A DNA stretch of 64,000 bases, from the NCBI GenBank assembly GCA_016707705.1, contig JADJHD010000018.1, positions 47,712-111,711 of the forward strand. Direction: 5' to 3'. Both the position numbers and the translations under genes were made by a program. The stretch is from Bacteroidales bacterium (GTDB taxonomy: Bacteria; Bacteroidota; Bacteroidia; Bacteroidales; UBA4417). How positions within the stretch are numbered: the stretch's first letter is position 1; each line of letters begins with the position of its first letter. The notes under the pieces were generated by a model. That model did no database searches. It had not been told where the DNA came from and was given only the letters and a program-made list of their open reading frames with translations. Below are positions 29,436-38,700 of the stretch, in pieces.

Positions 29436-29671
29436 TCCTCAAAATTTTCATCTTCAAAAACATCTGCCATCAACGGCTTATCATCATTGTTTTCATGCAT
29501 TTTTTTGAATGCTTTTTCCCAGCCTTTTCTTGGTAAAGTTTTGGGACGAATAATGATATATCCTTTTTCTAATACTAATTCAACAGTATCCTTGATATTG
29601 TATTTTTCCAAAATGGTTTTACTCAATCTGATCCCTTTTGAATTCCCAATTTGAACTACAGAGAGGTCCAT
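29426..29671 (-). CDS. mazE: MazE-like antitoxin, AbrB/SpoVT fold
   Basis: An 81-residue antitoxin. The N-terminal half (QIGNSKGIRLSKTILEKY, then ELVLEKGYIIIRPK) is a swapped-hairpin AbrB-type DNA-binding domain. The acidic C-terminal tail (MADVFEDENFEEWI) would bind and neutralise the toxin. It precedes mazF with a 10-base overlap and probably represses its own promoter. Confidence 0.88.
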   Translation of the reverse strand: MDLSVVQIGNSKGIRLSKTILEKYNIKDTVELVLEKGYIIIRPKTLPRKGWEKAFKKMHENNDDKPLMADVFEDENFEEWI

Positions 29672-29692
29672 GACTTTTCTTATTTGTAGTTA

Positions 29693-29700
29693 CAAAGTTA
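29693..29700 (-). promoter_or_regulatory. -7 type promoter element of mazEF
   Basis: The minus strand reads TAACTTTG, matching TAnnTTTG, 22 bases upstream of the mazE start. No TTTG partner at the normal spacing was found. Confidence 0.4.
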
Positions 29701-29805
29701 TTACATTTTATTAATATTTCGACGCTTGCTGAAAATTTTCTCTAATCGTGGGTAACTCTCCGCCACCCCCAACTATTTGCCAGCTTAATCTCTCCAACCC
29801 AATCC

Positions 29806-30333
29806 TTATTTATACCTCCCAAAATACTTCTCAACCGCATCCAATAATTCAGGATAGCTGGTTTGCATTCCGGTGGCGGTGAGACTGATTGGAGAGCCAT
29901 AATTGGTAAGTGAAAATTGCATGATCTTGCGGTGGAAACTGCTTTTCTGTGATTGAATAAACGCTTCCGGATTTTCAAGGTGAATCATAATCAGATGCTG
30001 TCCTTGCACCGTTACTTCCGAAAAACCAGATATCTGCCTCCACTCCAGAAGTCCCTTGAAACCGCCTCCCATGTTGATGGCTATGCCATTGGAATCGAAT
30101 ACTAGTCCGGGCTCGCGTCTGAAAAGGTTCTTTATCCCTATAATCAGAGCAAATCCAAAAAACAGCACTGATGCCGCTCCAATCACCTGAATCCAGAATT
30201 CACTCTGAATCCTCCATCCAATAAATTGTTCAGGATTAAGAAGGAAGAATAGTCCAAGCGCCACAAAACCAATGGAGCCCAGGAGGAGGATAATGGTTTT
30301 GCGCGGACTGATGAAGATTTCAAGTTTTTCCAT
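29806..30333 (-). CDS. STM3941-like small membrane protein with PH-like domain
   Basis: A 175-residue protein with two hydrophobic segments at ~12-32 and ~45-65 and a short basic loop (GIKNLFRREPG). A cytoplasmic beta-rich domain follows (LVFDSNGIAINMGGGFKGLLEWRQISGF; cited as NGIAINMGGGFKGLLEW). The layout matches the family I remember as STM3941. Function is unknown. Confidence 0.6.
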   Translation of the reverse strand: MEKLEIFISPRKTIILLLGSIGFVALGLFFLLNPEQFIGWRIQSEFWIQVIGAASVLFFGFALIIGIKNLFRREPGLVFDSNGIAINMGGGFKGLLEWRQISGFSEVTVQGQHLIMIHLENPEAFIQSQKSSFHRKIMQFSLTNYGSPISLTATGMQTSYPELLDAVEKYFGRYK

Positions 30334-30401
30334 GGTTATGATAAAAGTAAAACGAAAGATAAGAAATCCAGGGTTAAATATGTAAATTCTTTATGGTTTG
30401 T

Positions 30402-30726
30402 ACCAGTAGCTTAAAGTTTCTCGCAGATGAACGCTGATTCGCTAGCGGCAGATGGATTTTCGCAGAGTATCAGCTAGCAAAAACTCAGAAGACACAGAAA
30501 TCTGTCAAAGCGGTGATTTACACTGATAAACTCTGCGAAAATCAGCTCATTTATCCGCGAAAATCAGCGAGATCCCTTTTAGCAACCAGCACCTAAGCTC
30601 ACCTTCTTCTTTCCCTCCCACTAACGGATCTCCTTTTGTCTTTTTCTCTTTTGTCTTTTGTCTTTTTCCTTTTGTCTTTTTCCTTTTATCTTTCCCAAAC
30701 TATTAAACTACCAATGCAGCAGTACT
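30402..30726. repeat. long dispersed repeat, copy 1 (left of the acyltransferase gene)
   Basis: About 325 bases that match 32052-32443 in the same orientation at roughly 85-90% identity by eye. Parts in order: a GTTTCTCGCAGAT...ACGCTGATTCGCT start, TTTACACTGATAAACTCTGC, GCGAAAATCAGCGAGA, CACCTAAGCTCACCTTCTTC, a CTTTTGTCTTTTTC tract, and the end ATTAAACTACCAA.GCAGCAG. A shorter relative lies at 59571-59665. It explains the gap 30334-30776. Confidence 0.85.
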
Positions 30727-30776
30727 ATCATTTGAGTATGGTATATTTAGTTCCAACGTAACACTCAATAATCGGT

Positions 30777-31862
30777 TCAGAGAAGTTTCGATCTTAATTT
30801 CATGAATGGTTTTTCTATAATTAGACGCAGAAGCAATGCCCCAATAATAGTAGTACCTATACAAAGGAGAATCATGAAATTGCTTTTTGGTTCTATGCTG
30901 AACCCTGACAGAAAGTTTTGAGTCATATGGACTATCCCTTTATGAATCAAATAAATACCATAAGAAAGAGTAGCAATAAATGAAGTAATTTTCGAGTCCC
31001 AGGAAGACAAAACAGTGTTTGGGCTTACAGCACCAATCAAAAGGAACCCAAAACCCACTGAAATCATGGGAAATCCGAAAATTGAAGCCTCAAAGGAACG
31101 TTCATCATAAAAGAGAATCGCTGCAGCCATCAAAATAGCTAAGCCCAAAATTGCTATAAGGTTTCCATATTGTGAAATCTTAGCCCAAACCTTAGGACGA
31201 AATTGGTAAATGGCAGCAATAGAAACCCCAATTAACAAACCATCCAATCGATTGTAGGTCGGATAATAGATGTATTTATACCATAGTCCGGTTGGATTAT
31301 ACAGACTATTCCAGCTATAATATCTGATCACAAAACCGAACAGGAATAATCCAATAAGCAGCCAAATTGACCATTTGAATTGCTTGATGCTCAGCATGAA
31401 GTATAAAGTTATTGGCAAAAGGAAATAAAAATGTTCTTCAACACAAAGCGACCAGGCATGTGAAAACGTCCCATACAAGTTGATGTTCATTCCAAAATTC
31501 TGTGTGAATGTCAGGAATTTCCATAGAGGAGGCAGCGCTTCCCTTTCATGAAAGTAGGTAAAGCAGAAATAGATCAAAACTACAGTCCAATATGCGGGAA
31601 GGATTCTGAAAAAACGTTTTATAAAAAAGTCCTTCAGCGAAATCTTCTGATTTGCCTTTATCTGTTCAAACAGTTGAGATGAAATAAGGAATCCACTTAA
31701 GACGAAGAATAAATCTACTCCGGTCCAGCCGAATTTAGCAACCTCCGGAAGCCAATCCGGATACCCAAAATAAGGCAGCTGATAATGGTACAGAAAGACC
31801 ATAATAATGGCCAAAGCCCTCAAATGGTCTAAGCCATTGAACCTTCCAGATGATTTCGTCAC
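30777..31862 (-). CDS. acyltransferase family 3 (OafA-type) membrane protein
   Basis: A 361-residue membrane acyltransferase. The N-terminal FNGLDHLRALAIIMVFLYHY carries the conserved His26 and Arg15. The FFVLSGFLIS motif and the loop FIKRFFRILPAYW are characteristic. About ten membrane segments follow. It would O-acetylate or O-acylate a surface polysaccharide or lipid. It stands alone between two long direct repeats and is a different subfamily from the acyltransferase at 15565. Confidence 0.88.
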   Translation of the reverse strand: MTKSSGRFNGLDHLRALAIIMVFLYHYQLPYFGYPDWLPEVAKFGWTGVDLFFVLSGFLISSQLFEQIKANQKISLKDFFIKRFFRILPAYWTVVLIYFCFTYFHEREALPPLWKFLTFTQNFGMNINLYGTFSHAWSLCVEEHFYFLLPITLYFMLSIKQFKWSIWLLIGLFLFGFVIRYYSWNSLYNPTGLWYKYIYYPTYNRLDGLLIGVSIAAIYQFRPKVWAKISQYGNLIAILGLAILMAAAILFYDERSFEASIFGFPMISVGFGFLLIGAVSPNTVLSSWDSKITSFIATLSYGIYLIHKGIVHMTQNFLSGFSIEPKSNFMILLCIGTTIIGALLLRLIIEKPFMKLRSKLL

Positions 31863-32051
31863 CTTCCTTTTGTCAATTTGTAAAAACTTAATAAGAACGG
31901 TTTCGAAACCGGCACCTGCACGAAGATATAACTGCTTCCTGAAATAAACAGGATTTTTTACTCATCCCGCATAAGTCTACTTCACACCTCACTGAGTAAA
32001 AGAAAGATAGTTTGGAAATTTTTCAGGCGTATACATATTATTAAGCATTGA

Positions 32052-32443
32052 ACCAGTAGCATAGAGTTTCTCGCAGATAAACGCTGATTCGCTGGCAACT
32101 GATGGATTTTCGCTGAGTATTTGAGAACATGAACTCAGACGACATTGATATCCGTCAAAGCGGAGATTTACACTGATAAACTCTGCGAAAATCAGCTCAT
32201 TTATCCGCGAAAATCAGCGAGAACCCTTTTAGCAATCAGCACCTAAGCTCACCTTCTTCTTTCCCTCCCACTAACTGATATCCTTTTGTCTTTTTGTCTT
32301 TTGTCTTTTTCCTTTTATCTTTTGTCTTTATTTTGTCTTTATCCTTTTGTCTTTGTCCTTTTATCTTTTTCCTTTTGTCTTTTATCTTTTTCCTTTTGTC
32401 TTTTATCTTTCACAAACCATTAAACTACCAACGCAGCAGTACT
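32052..32443. repeat. long dispersed repeat, copy 2 (right of the acyltransferase gene)
   Basis: The same element as 30402-30726 in the same orientation, about 65 bases longer because its CTTTTGTCTTTTTC tract is expanded (32283-32410). It occupies most of the gap between the acyltransferase and the esterase. The 147-codon frame on the plus strand here is a translation of this tract and not a gene. Confidence 0.85.
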
Positions 32444-32464
32444 TCTAAATCACCACCAATCGTT

Positions 32465-33400
32465 TCACTTATGCAGCAGAAAAGTCGCCACAACCGCAAA
32501 TCGCTTATGCCAGGCAGTTTCGCTATGGTTTTCACCCGGGAAGTAGCGGGTTTCCCAGCTTTCTGGAGTGAAGCCTTTTTCCTCCATGATGGCATCAACC
32601 TCCCTTTGCAATGGCGGGTACATGGCATCCAGGGTCTGGTCACCATAATCGAAATAGATCCTGTGCGTTTTGGGATTCGGAAGGTTTTTCCTCAGGTACT
32701 CATAAAAGGCTTCGGGAATGGGGTTGTTATCCATTGAAAAAACTCCCGGCCAGTGGGTACTCAGACAAGCCGCTCCTCCAAAGACTTCAGGATACTCGCA
32801 AATGGCGTACATCGATATGAGTCCGCCCATGCTGCTTCCGGCAATGAAGGTATGCTTGCGATCAGTATAGGTTGAGAAACCACTGTCGATCTTTGGCTTT
32901 ACCTCCTGCACAATAAATTTCAAATAATTATCCGATTGAATTTCATAGTTATTAAAAACCGAATATCCGTTGCTTCTTGCTGCAGCAAACACCTGTTCAC
33001 GCTTATCCTTTGAGAGTGATTCAAATGGCTTCTGAGGGAAATAATCGGCATGCCTGGTTTTATCTCCGTTCCATATTCCCACCACAATCACATCCTTTAT
33101 TTTCCCCTCCTTCATAAGCGCATCCAGCACATCATCCACATCCCAGGCAAGGTGATTCCAGGTTGTGGCTGAATCGTACAGCATTTGTCCGTCATGCATA
33201 TACAGCACACTATACTTTTTTGAAGCAGTATAGCCTGTTGGAAGCCAAACATCGATATTCCTCGCTGTGACATACTTCGAAGGGAATGCATCTATTCGAC
33301 TGATACTGCCGCAGGAATTAATTGAATGCCCCTGAGCCCAAACAAAAGTTGGAACGATTATCAGAAGGCCCAACAGAATAAGAATTGGATTATTTCGCAT
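32465..33400 (-). CDS. secreted alpha/beta-hydrolase esterase (esterase D / enterochelin esterase-like)
   Basis: A 311-residue protein with a signal peptide ending near WAQG. It has the putative-esterase fold: VLYMHDGQMLYD (oxyanion side), the nucleophile elbow GSSMGG at 188-193 (Ser190), and a C-terminal ENHSETAWHKRF with the catalytic His. Family members cleave feruloyl, acetyl or siderophore esters. The real substrate is unknown. It ends 21 bases from the long repeat. Confidence 0.88.
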   Translation of the reverse strand: MRNNPILILLGLLIIVPTFVWAQGHSINSCGSISRIDAFPSKYVTARNIDVWLPTGYTASKKYSVLYMHDGQMLYDSATTWNHLAWDVDDVLDALMKEGKIKDVIVVGIWNGDKTRHADYFPQKPFESLSKDKREQVFAAARSNGYSVFNNYEIQSDNYLKFIVQEVKPKIDSGFSTYTDRKHTFIAGSSMGGLISMYAICEYPEVFGGAACLSTHWPGVFSMDNNPIPEAFYEYLRKNLPNPKTHRIYFDYGDQTLDAMYPPLQREVDAIMEEKGFTPESWETRYFPGENHSETAWHKRFAVVATFLLHK

Positions 33401-33609
33401 AGTTCTGGTTATGAATCAACTATCAATAAATATTTATGCCCGGAAATGAGTCTTTAAAGTACAAATTAAAGCAGAAACTGCTATGTACCTGCGAAATTCC
33501 TATTACAAAAACCATATTCCATCTGCATTTATCTGCAATCTTCCCGAATCTGCTTCGTCGATAAAATATGGGTCTTTGTCCGCAAACTTCCCATCATCTT
33601 ATATATAGT

Positions 33610-33641
33610 TTCCTGCTGCTGCTGGAGCGGGATAATTTTGC
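33610..33641 (+). promoter_or_regulatory. promoter of the TolC-MacAB-type operon
   Basis: TAATTTTG at 33634-33641 matches the -7 element TAnnTTTG. TTTC at 33610-33613, 20 bases before it, is one base away from the TTTG -33 element. The start codon at 33663 follows 21 bases later. Confidence 0.5.
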
Positions 33642-33662
33642 CCCGAAATTAAAATTCATCAA

Positions 33663-34985
33663 ATGAACACGGGGAAAATCATTATCACTATCTGCCTTCT
33701 TGCTTCCATCAGTTTTGCTTCGGCTCAGGAAGTGCAGAAAAACTGGACACTTCGCAACTGCATCGATTATGCCCTTGCAAATAATATCCAAATCAAGAAA
33801 ATGCAGGTTGGAGTGAAAGTCAATGAAGCCGGGTATGAAGAGTCGAAAGCTGCATTATTCCCATCTCTCAATGCCTCCGCTGGCGAATCCTTTACTCACC
33901 AGAAAGCCAATGAAGGGGATCTGAACGGTCAGTCCTCTTACTTCAGCAATAATTATTCACTTCGCTCCGATGTGGTGCTTTATAATGGCTCAAGACTGAA
34001 AAACAATATCGTTCAGCAGGACCTGAGTGTGAAGTCTGCCAACCTGAGCGTGGATGAAGCCCGCAATTCCATTGAACTGTCTGTTACCACAGCCTACCTG
34101 CAGGTTCTCTATGCCAGGGAGGCGGTTATCAATGCTGAAAATACGCTTACAGGATCAGAAGCAACCCGAAACAGGGCAAAAATTCTCCTTGAATCGGGCT
34201 ATATAGCCGAAAGCAATTATGCACAGGTGCAATCGCAGTACAGCAATGATGCCTATACTTTAGTTAATGCCAAAAACAACCTTGAGCTGCAGATGCTGAG
34301 TCTGAAGCAGCTTCTGGAACTGGATGGAAGTACAGACCTAAAGCTTGTATTCCCTGAAATAAACGATACTCAGGTACTCAAGGTTATTCCTGAAAAGCAG
34401 CAGGTTTACAACACCGCTCTGGGATTCATGCCGGAAGTGGAAAATGAAAAACTCAATATCCAATCGGCAGACCTTGCCATCAAAATTGCAAAGGCAGGCT
34501 ACATGCCAAGCCTGAGTCTGGGTGCATCTGCATCAACCGGACAGAATTCTGCAGTCAGCGATGGTTATGCTACCCAGCTGGGAGATAACTTCTACCAGAA
34601 TGTTGGACTCACCCTGAGCATCCCGATTTTCAACAACAGGCAGGCCAAGACAGCCGTGCAGAAAGCCACTCTGAATGCTCAAACCGCCCGCCTTTCCTAT
34701 GCTGAAACAGAAAAGAACCTCAGGGTTCAGGTGGAATCAGCCTATCAGGATGCCATTGCTTCACAAAGCAGGTTCCAGGCTGCAAAGGAACAATTGTCGG
34801 CAACCGAAACAAGCTACAAACTGGTAGAAGATCAGTTCAATCTGGGAATGAAGAACACCGTGGATCTGCTCACTGAGAAGAACAAATTCCTTTCTGCCCA
34901 GCAGGAATTTCTGCAGGCTAAATATTCGGCAGTGCTTAACTATAAGCTGCTCGACTTCTACCAGCAAAAAAGGATAGAACTCTAA
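33663..34985 (+). CDS. TolC-family outer-membrane efflux channel
   Basis: A 440-residue protein with a signal peptide (ISFASAQ) followed by the two-fold repeated, long coiled-coil layout of the OEP/TolC family. Typical features are the opening NWTLRNCIDYALANNIQIK, the VTTAYLQVLYAREAV helix, and the repeated LRVQVESAYQDAIASQSRF with YKLVEDQFNLGMKNTVDLL near the end. It is first in an operon with a periplasmic adaptor and a MacB-like ABC pair and should form the outer part of that exporter. Confidence 0.93.
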   Translation: MNTGKIIITICLLASISFASAQEVQKNWTLRNCIDYALANNIQIKKMQVGVKVNEAGYEESKAALFPSLNASAGESFTHQKANEGDLNGQSSYFSNNYSLRSDVVLYNGSRLKNNIVQQDLSVKSANLSVDEARNSIELSVTTAYLQVLYAREAVINAENTLTGSEATRNRAKILLESGYIAESNYAQVQSQYSNDAYTLVNAKNNLELQMLSLKQLLELDGSTDLKLVFPEINDTQVLKVIPEKQQVYNTALGFMPEVENEKLNIQSADLAIKIAKAGYMPSLSLGASASTGQNSAVSDGYATQLGDNFYQNVGLTLSIPIFNNRQAKTAVQKATLNAQTARLSYAETEKNLRVQVESAYQDAIASQSRFQAAKEQLSATETSYKLVEDQFNLGMKNTVDLLTEKNKFLSAQQEFLQAKYSAVLNYKLLDFYQQKRIEL

Positions 34986-35058
34986 AGCACTCTGTTCAAC
35001 AGTTTCAGACTCTATTCATCAGTCAAATCAAGAAATCGCATCAATAAAACATCACAAA

Positions 35059-36219
35059 ATGACAAGGAAAAAAATCATCATCTATTCTGTAATCGCGCTG
35101 GTAATAGCAGGCACTTTGTTCTGGTACTTCAACAGAGGTGAAAAGGCCGCGACAACCATCTACCAAACAGCAGAGGCTAGCATCGGCAATATATCCAATT
35201 CGGTTACTGCTACCGGCACCATTGAACCTCTGAAACAGGTGCAGGTTGGTACTCAGGTGTCGGGTGTTATCAAGAAAATCTATGTGGACTATAACTCTGT
35301 TGTGAAAGCGGGACAACTGCTGGCTGAGATTGATAAGACACCTTTGCTTGCTCAGCTTGCATCGGTGGAGGCAGATCTTGAATCGGCTGAAAGCCAGCTG
35401 GTATTCCAGGAGGCTAACTATAACAGAATAAAGCAACTGCTTGATAAGAAAGCCGTCAGCAACACTGATTATGAAACTGCCCTTTACCAATTCAGCAGCG
35501 CCAAAGCTTCTGTTTCGAAAATGAAGTCGGAAGTAAGCCGCGCCCGTACCAATCTGGGCTACACCATGATCTATTCGCCTATTGATGGGGTAGTTTTGAG
35601 CCGGGCTGTGGATGAGGGACAAACTGTTGCCGCCAGTTTCAATACTCCTACCCTTTTCACCATTGCCCAGGACCTGACCAAGATGCAGGTTGTGGCCAAT
35701 GTAGATGAGGCTGATATAGGCCAGGTAAAGGAAGGACAGGAAGTGAGCTTTACCGTGGATGCATATCCGGATGATAAGTTCATCGGAACAGTCAGCCAGG
35801 TCAGATTGCTGGCGGTCACTAATTCAAATGTGGTTACCTACAGTGTGGTGATTGCTGCACCAAATCCCGATCTTAAACTGAAACCAGGCCTTACTGCCAG
35901 CATTATCGCCTATACCGAGAAAGCTGACAGCGTGCTTACCATTCCTGCCAAGGCTTTGCGATTCAAACCGGATAGCATTGTTATGGCAAAATGGCCCAAT
36001 ATTGAAAATCCTTCTGTCTGGATTGAAGACTCAAAGGGTCTGCATCCTGTAAAAGTTGAAACCGGCCTCACTGATGAAACCAATATTGAAATCAAATCCG
36101 GAATAAAGCAAGGCGATAAGGTGGTTGTTTCTTCGGAAGTATCAACGGTAGCAGTAAAAGCCGCTGAATCCAAGACTTCATCGAGCCCTTTTATGCCTAA
36201 GCCACCGGGGAAGAAGTAG
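35059..36219 (+). CDS. periplasmic adaptor subunit of a MacAB-type efflux pump
   Basis: A 386-residue HlyD/MacA-type protein. It has an N-terminal membrane anchor (IIYSVIALVIAGTLFWYF), then a lipoyl half (VGTQVSGVIKKIYVDYNSVVKAGQ), a hairpin coiled coil at ~90-165, and the second lipoyl half (IYSPIDGVVLSRAVDEGQTV). A beta-barrel domain and a membrane-proximal domain follow. It links the ABC transporter to the TolC-like channel. A ~480-base repeat region separates it from the ATPase gene. Confidence 0.92.
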   Translation: MTRKKIIIYSVIALVIAGTLFWYFNRGEKAATTIYQTAEASIGNISNSVTATGTIEPLKQVQVGTQVSGVIKKIYVDYNSVVKAGQLLAEIDKTPLLAQLASVEADLESAESQLVFQEANYNRIKQLLDKKAVSNTDYETALYQFSSAKASVSKMKSEVSRARTNLGYTMIYSPIDGVVLSRAVDEGQTVAASFNTPTLFTIAQDLTKMQVVANVDEADIGQVKEGQEVSFTVDAYPDDKFIGTVSQVRLLAVTNSNVVTYSVVIAAPNPDLKLKPGLTASIIAYTEKADSVLTIPAKALRFKPDSIVMAKWPNIENPSVWIEDSKGLHPVKVETGLTDETNIEIKSGIKQGDKVVVSSEVSTVAVKAAESKTSSSPFMPKPPGKK

Positions 36220-36660
36220 ACGAGAGGGGGGAGTTGGTTTGTGTTGACGAGGAGACGGGGGGGGGGGACTTGGGGGGGGGACTTGGGGACGGGGGGACTT
36301 GGGGACTTGGGGACGGGGGGACTTGGGGACAAGGAGACAAGGAGATAAGGAGATAAGGAGATAAGGAGACGGGGGATTATGAGTTAAGGAGAAGATTGAG
36401 TTATTGCGGGTTGCGGATTGCGGGTTTGTGATTGTTGTGGGGTTGTGGAATTTGGGGGGAGACTTGGGGCTTGAGGACAAGGGGACCTTGGGACGGGGAG
36501 ACAAGGAGAAGGGGAGATTTGAACTATTGTGGATTAATCAGTCCGCCGGGGTGGACACTAAGAAACACTAAGAACAAAGATTAACAACTCAAAACGCCGA
36601 ACCCCGAACCCCGAACGAACGCCGAACGCCGAACTTTTGAAAGAACGAAGATTCGGAATA
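36220..36660 (+). repeat. G-rich low-complexity repeat region inside the export operon
   Basis: 36240-36370 contains long G runs (one of about ten bases, several of four to eight) broken by GGGGACTT words, then AAGGAGACAAGGAGAT units. 36400-36425 carries GCGGGTTGCGGATTGCGGG heptamers as at 22740. 36541-36556 is a GTCCGCC..GGAC palindrome. 36590-36635 repeats CCGAACC/CCGAACG heptamers. No gene is present between 36220 and 36701. The G runs on the coding strand could form quadruplexes in the mRNA. Confidence 0.8.
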
Positions 36661-36701
36661 AAGGAAATTGAAAAGAGTACGAAACACTAGAAAAGAAGAA
36701 A

Positions 36702-37442
36702 ATGTCTGAGATAATAAAAGCTTTGAACCTGAAAAGGGAATTCATGGTAGGCAACCAGAAAGTGCTGGCGCTTAAGGGGATATCCTTTGCCGTGCATGCA
36801 GGAGAGTTCGTCACCTTTATGGGTGCCAGCGGATCAGGGAAATCAACATTGCTCAATATACTGGGTTGCCTGGATACTCCTTCCGAAGGGGAATACCTCC
36901 TCGACGGGATTTCTGTAAAAAGCATGAGCAAGAACGAGAGGGCAAGACTCAGGAACCGGAAAATCGGGTTTGTCTTTCAAACCTATAACCTCCTCCCACG
37001 CACTACAGCTCTCGAAAATGTAGAACTCCCGCTGATGTACAACCCGGAAATCTCCTCCCACGACCGCAGGGAGAAAGCCAAAATGGTGCTGGAAGCTGTC
37101 GGTCTTGCAAACCGCATGGACCATACTCCGAACCAGATGTCCGGTGGACAGCAGCAAAGGGTTGCCATTGCACGCGCCCTGGTGAATGACCCGGTGATTA
37201 TCCTCGCAGATGAGGCAACCGGAAACCTTGACACCCGAACTTCCTATGAAATCATGGCTTTGTTCCAGCAGCTCAATGCCAACGGAAAAACCATCGCATT
37301 CGTAACCCATGAACCGGATATTGCAGCATTCAGTCAGAGGAGCATCGTTCTTCGGGATGGAAGAATTACCCGTGACGAAGTAATCAGCAAACCTGCTTCT
37401 GCAGCCGATGCTCTTGCCGGATTGCCAAAGGAAGAAGAATAA
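36702..37442 (+). CDS. ABC transporter ATP-binding protein, MacB/LolD type
   Basis: A 246-residue ATPase with Walker A GASGSGKST, Q-loop FQTYNLLPRTTALENVELP, the signature MSGGQQQRVAIARAL, Walker B VIILADEATGNLD and switch FVTHEPD. The ENVELPLMY segment is typical of the MacB/LolD group. It energises the permease at 37476. Together with the adaptor and TolC homologue it forms a tripartite exporter. Confidence 0.95.
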   Translation: MSEIIKALNLKREFMVGNQKVLALKGISFAVHAGEFVTFMGASGSGKSTLLNILGCLDTPSEGEYLLDGISVKSMSKNERARLRNRKIGFVFQTYNLLPRTTALENVELPLMYNPEISSHDRREKAKMVLEAVGLANRMDHTPNQMSGGQQQRVAIARALVNDPVIILADEATGNLDTRTSYEIMALFQQLNANGKTIAFVTHEPDIAAFSQRSIVLRDGRITRDEVISKPASAADALAGLPKEEE

Positions 37443-37475
37443 TCCTGCAGCTTAAACCATCTAGAAACTATAATC

Positions 37476-38696
37476 ATGAACATAATAAATTTATTCCGGA
37501 TATCGCTGAAAGCCCTTTACAGCAATAAGTTCAGGGCACTGCTGACCATGCTGGGAATTATCATCGGGGTGGCAGCAGTAATTGCCATGCTGGCCATCGG
37601 ACAAGGTTCGAAGCAAAGCATTCAGGATGAGATCTCGAAAATGGGATCCAATATGCTGATGATCCAGCCTGGTGCAGATATGTTCCAGGGCGCAAGGATG
37701 TCGGCCTCCGCCACCCAAACCATGGTGCTGGAAGATTATGAAGCTATCAAGGCAAATTGTACCTATCTGGCAGCCGTTTCGCCCATGGTGAACGCCAATG
37801 GACAGGCAATTTACGGGTCAAACAATACTCCAGTTGGAATGCAGGGGGTGAACGAAGATTTCCTTCATATCCGAAAATTCACCATAAATAGCGGGAGAAT
37901 GTTCTCGGAAAGGGAGATAGCTGTCTCGGCGAAAGTCTGTGTACTAGGACAAACCGTTGTTGAAGACCTATTCGGAGCCGGTGTGGATCCTGTTGGAAAA
38001 TCCATCCGCTACAATAAAATACCTTTCGAGGTTATTGGTGTCCTCTCCGAAAAGGGTGAAAACGGAATGGGTCAGGATCAGGATAATGTGATTCTTGCCC
38101 CTTACACAACCGTGCAAAAGAGGATTATGGCAATCACCTATCTGCAAGGAATCTATACCTCCACAACCAATGAAGAGGTAACTCAGAAAGCCAAGGCAGA
38201 AGTGGAAGCTATCATGCGCTCACAGCATAATATCAAGGAAGGCGATTCGGATGATTTTAATGTACGTTCGCAACAGGAAATGCTGACTATGTTCAGCAGC
38301 ACCTCAACAGTAATGACCATTCTTCTGGCTGTGATTGCCGGAATCTCCCTAATTGTTGGAGGAATCGGTATTATGAATATCATGTTCGTTTCCGTAACCG
38401 AGCGCACCCGTGAAATCGGATTGCGAATGGCAGTAGGAGCTCGGGGACGCGATATCCTTTCTCAGTTCCTGATTGAAGCGGTGCTGATTAGTGTACTTGG
38501 AGGTATTATTGGTGTGGCAATCGGTGTTGGAAGTGCTTCCATTATCCGAAACACCCTGCATTGGCCAGTGGTAATCACCAGCTTCTCAATTGTGCTGTCG
38601 TTTGCAGTTTGTACATTTACCGGTGTGTTCTTCGGATGGTACCCCGCCAAGAAGGCAGCGAATCTGGATCCTATTGATGCTATTCGCTATGAGTAG
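37476..38696 (+). CDS. ABC transporter permease, MacB/FtsX type
   Basis: A 406-residue permease. It has one N-terminal membrane segment after FRISLKALYSNKFRALLTMLGIIIGV (cited as KALYSNKFRALLTMLG), a large periplasmic MacB-type core domain, and three C-terminal membrane segments. The FtsX signature is VGGIGIMNIMFVSVTERTREIGLRMAVGAR (cited as MNIMFVSVTERTREIGLR). The end, PAKKAANLDPIDAIRYE, is typical. The gene lies 33 bases downstream of its ATPase. The exported substrate (peptide, lipoprotein or drug) cannot be told. Confidence 0.95.
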   Translation: MNIINLFRISLKALYSNKFRALLTMLGIIIGVAAVIAMLAIGQGSKQSIQDEISKMGSNMLMIQPGADMFQGARMSASATQTMVLEDYEAIKANCTYLAAVSPMVNANGQAIYGSNNTPVGMQGVNEDFLHIRKFTINSGRMFSEREIAVSAKVCVLGQTVVEDLFGAGVDPVGKSIRYNKIPFEVIGVLSEKGENGMGQDQDNVILAPYTTVQKRIMAITYLQGIYTSTTNEEVTQKAKAEVEAIMRSQHNIKEGDSDDFNVRSQQEMLTMFSSTSTVMTILLAVIAGISLIVGGIGIMNIMFVSVTERTREIGLRMAVGARGRDILSQFLIEAVLISVLGGIIGVAIGVGSASIIRNTLHWPVVITSFSIVLSFAVCTFTGVFFGWYPAKKAANLDPIDAIRYE

Positions 38697-38700
38697 TATT

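Noticed and set aside
30402..32443. Composite transposon around the acyltransferase gene
   Set aside because: The flanking repeats carry no transposase and no terminal inverted repeats or target duplications that I can see. They are kept only as direct repeats.
32294..32737. 147-codon plus-strand frame beginning with Phe/Leu-rich sequence
   Set aside because: The start is the CTTTTGTC pyrimidine tract of the long repeat, and the rest runs antisense to the esterase gene.
36178..36504. Minus-strand frame rich in Pro and Ser
   Set aside because: It translates the G-rich repeats in reverse; the composition is purely repeat-driven.
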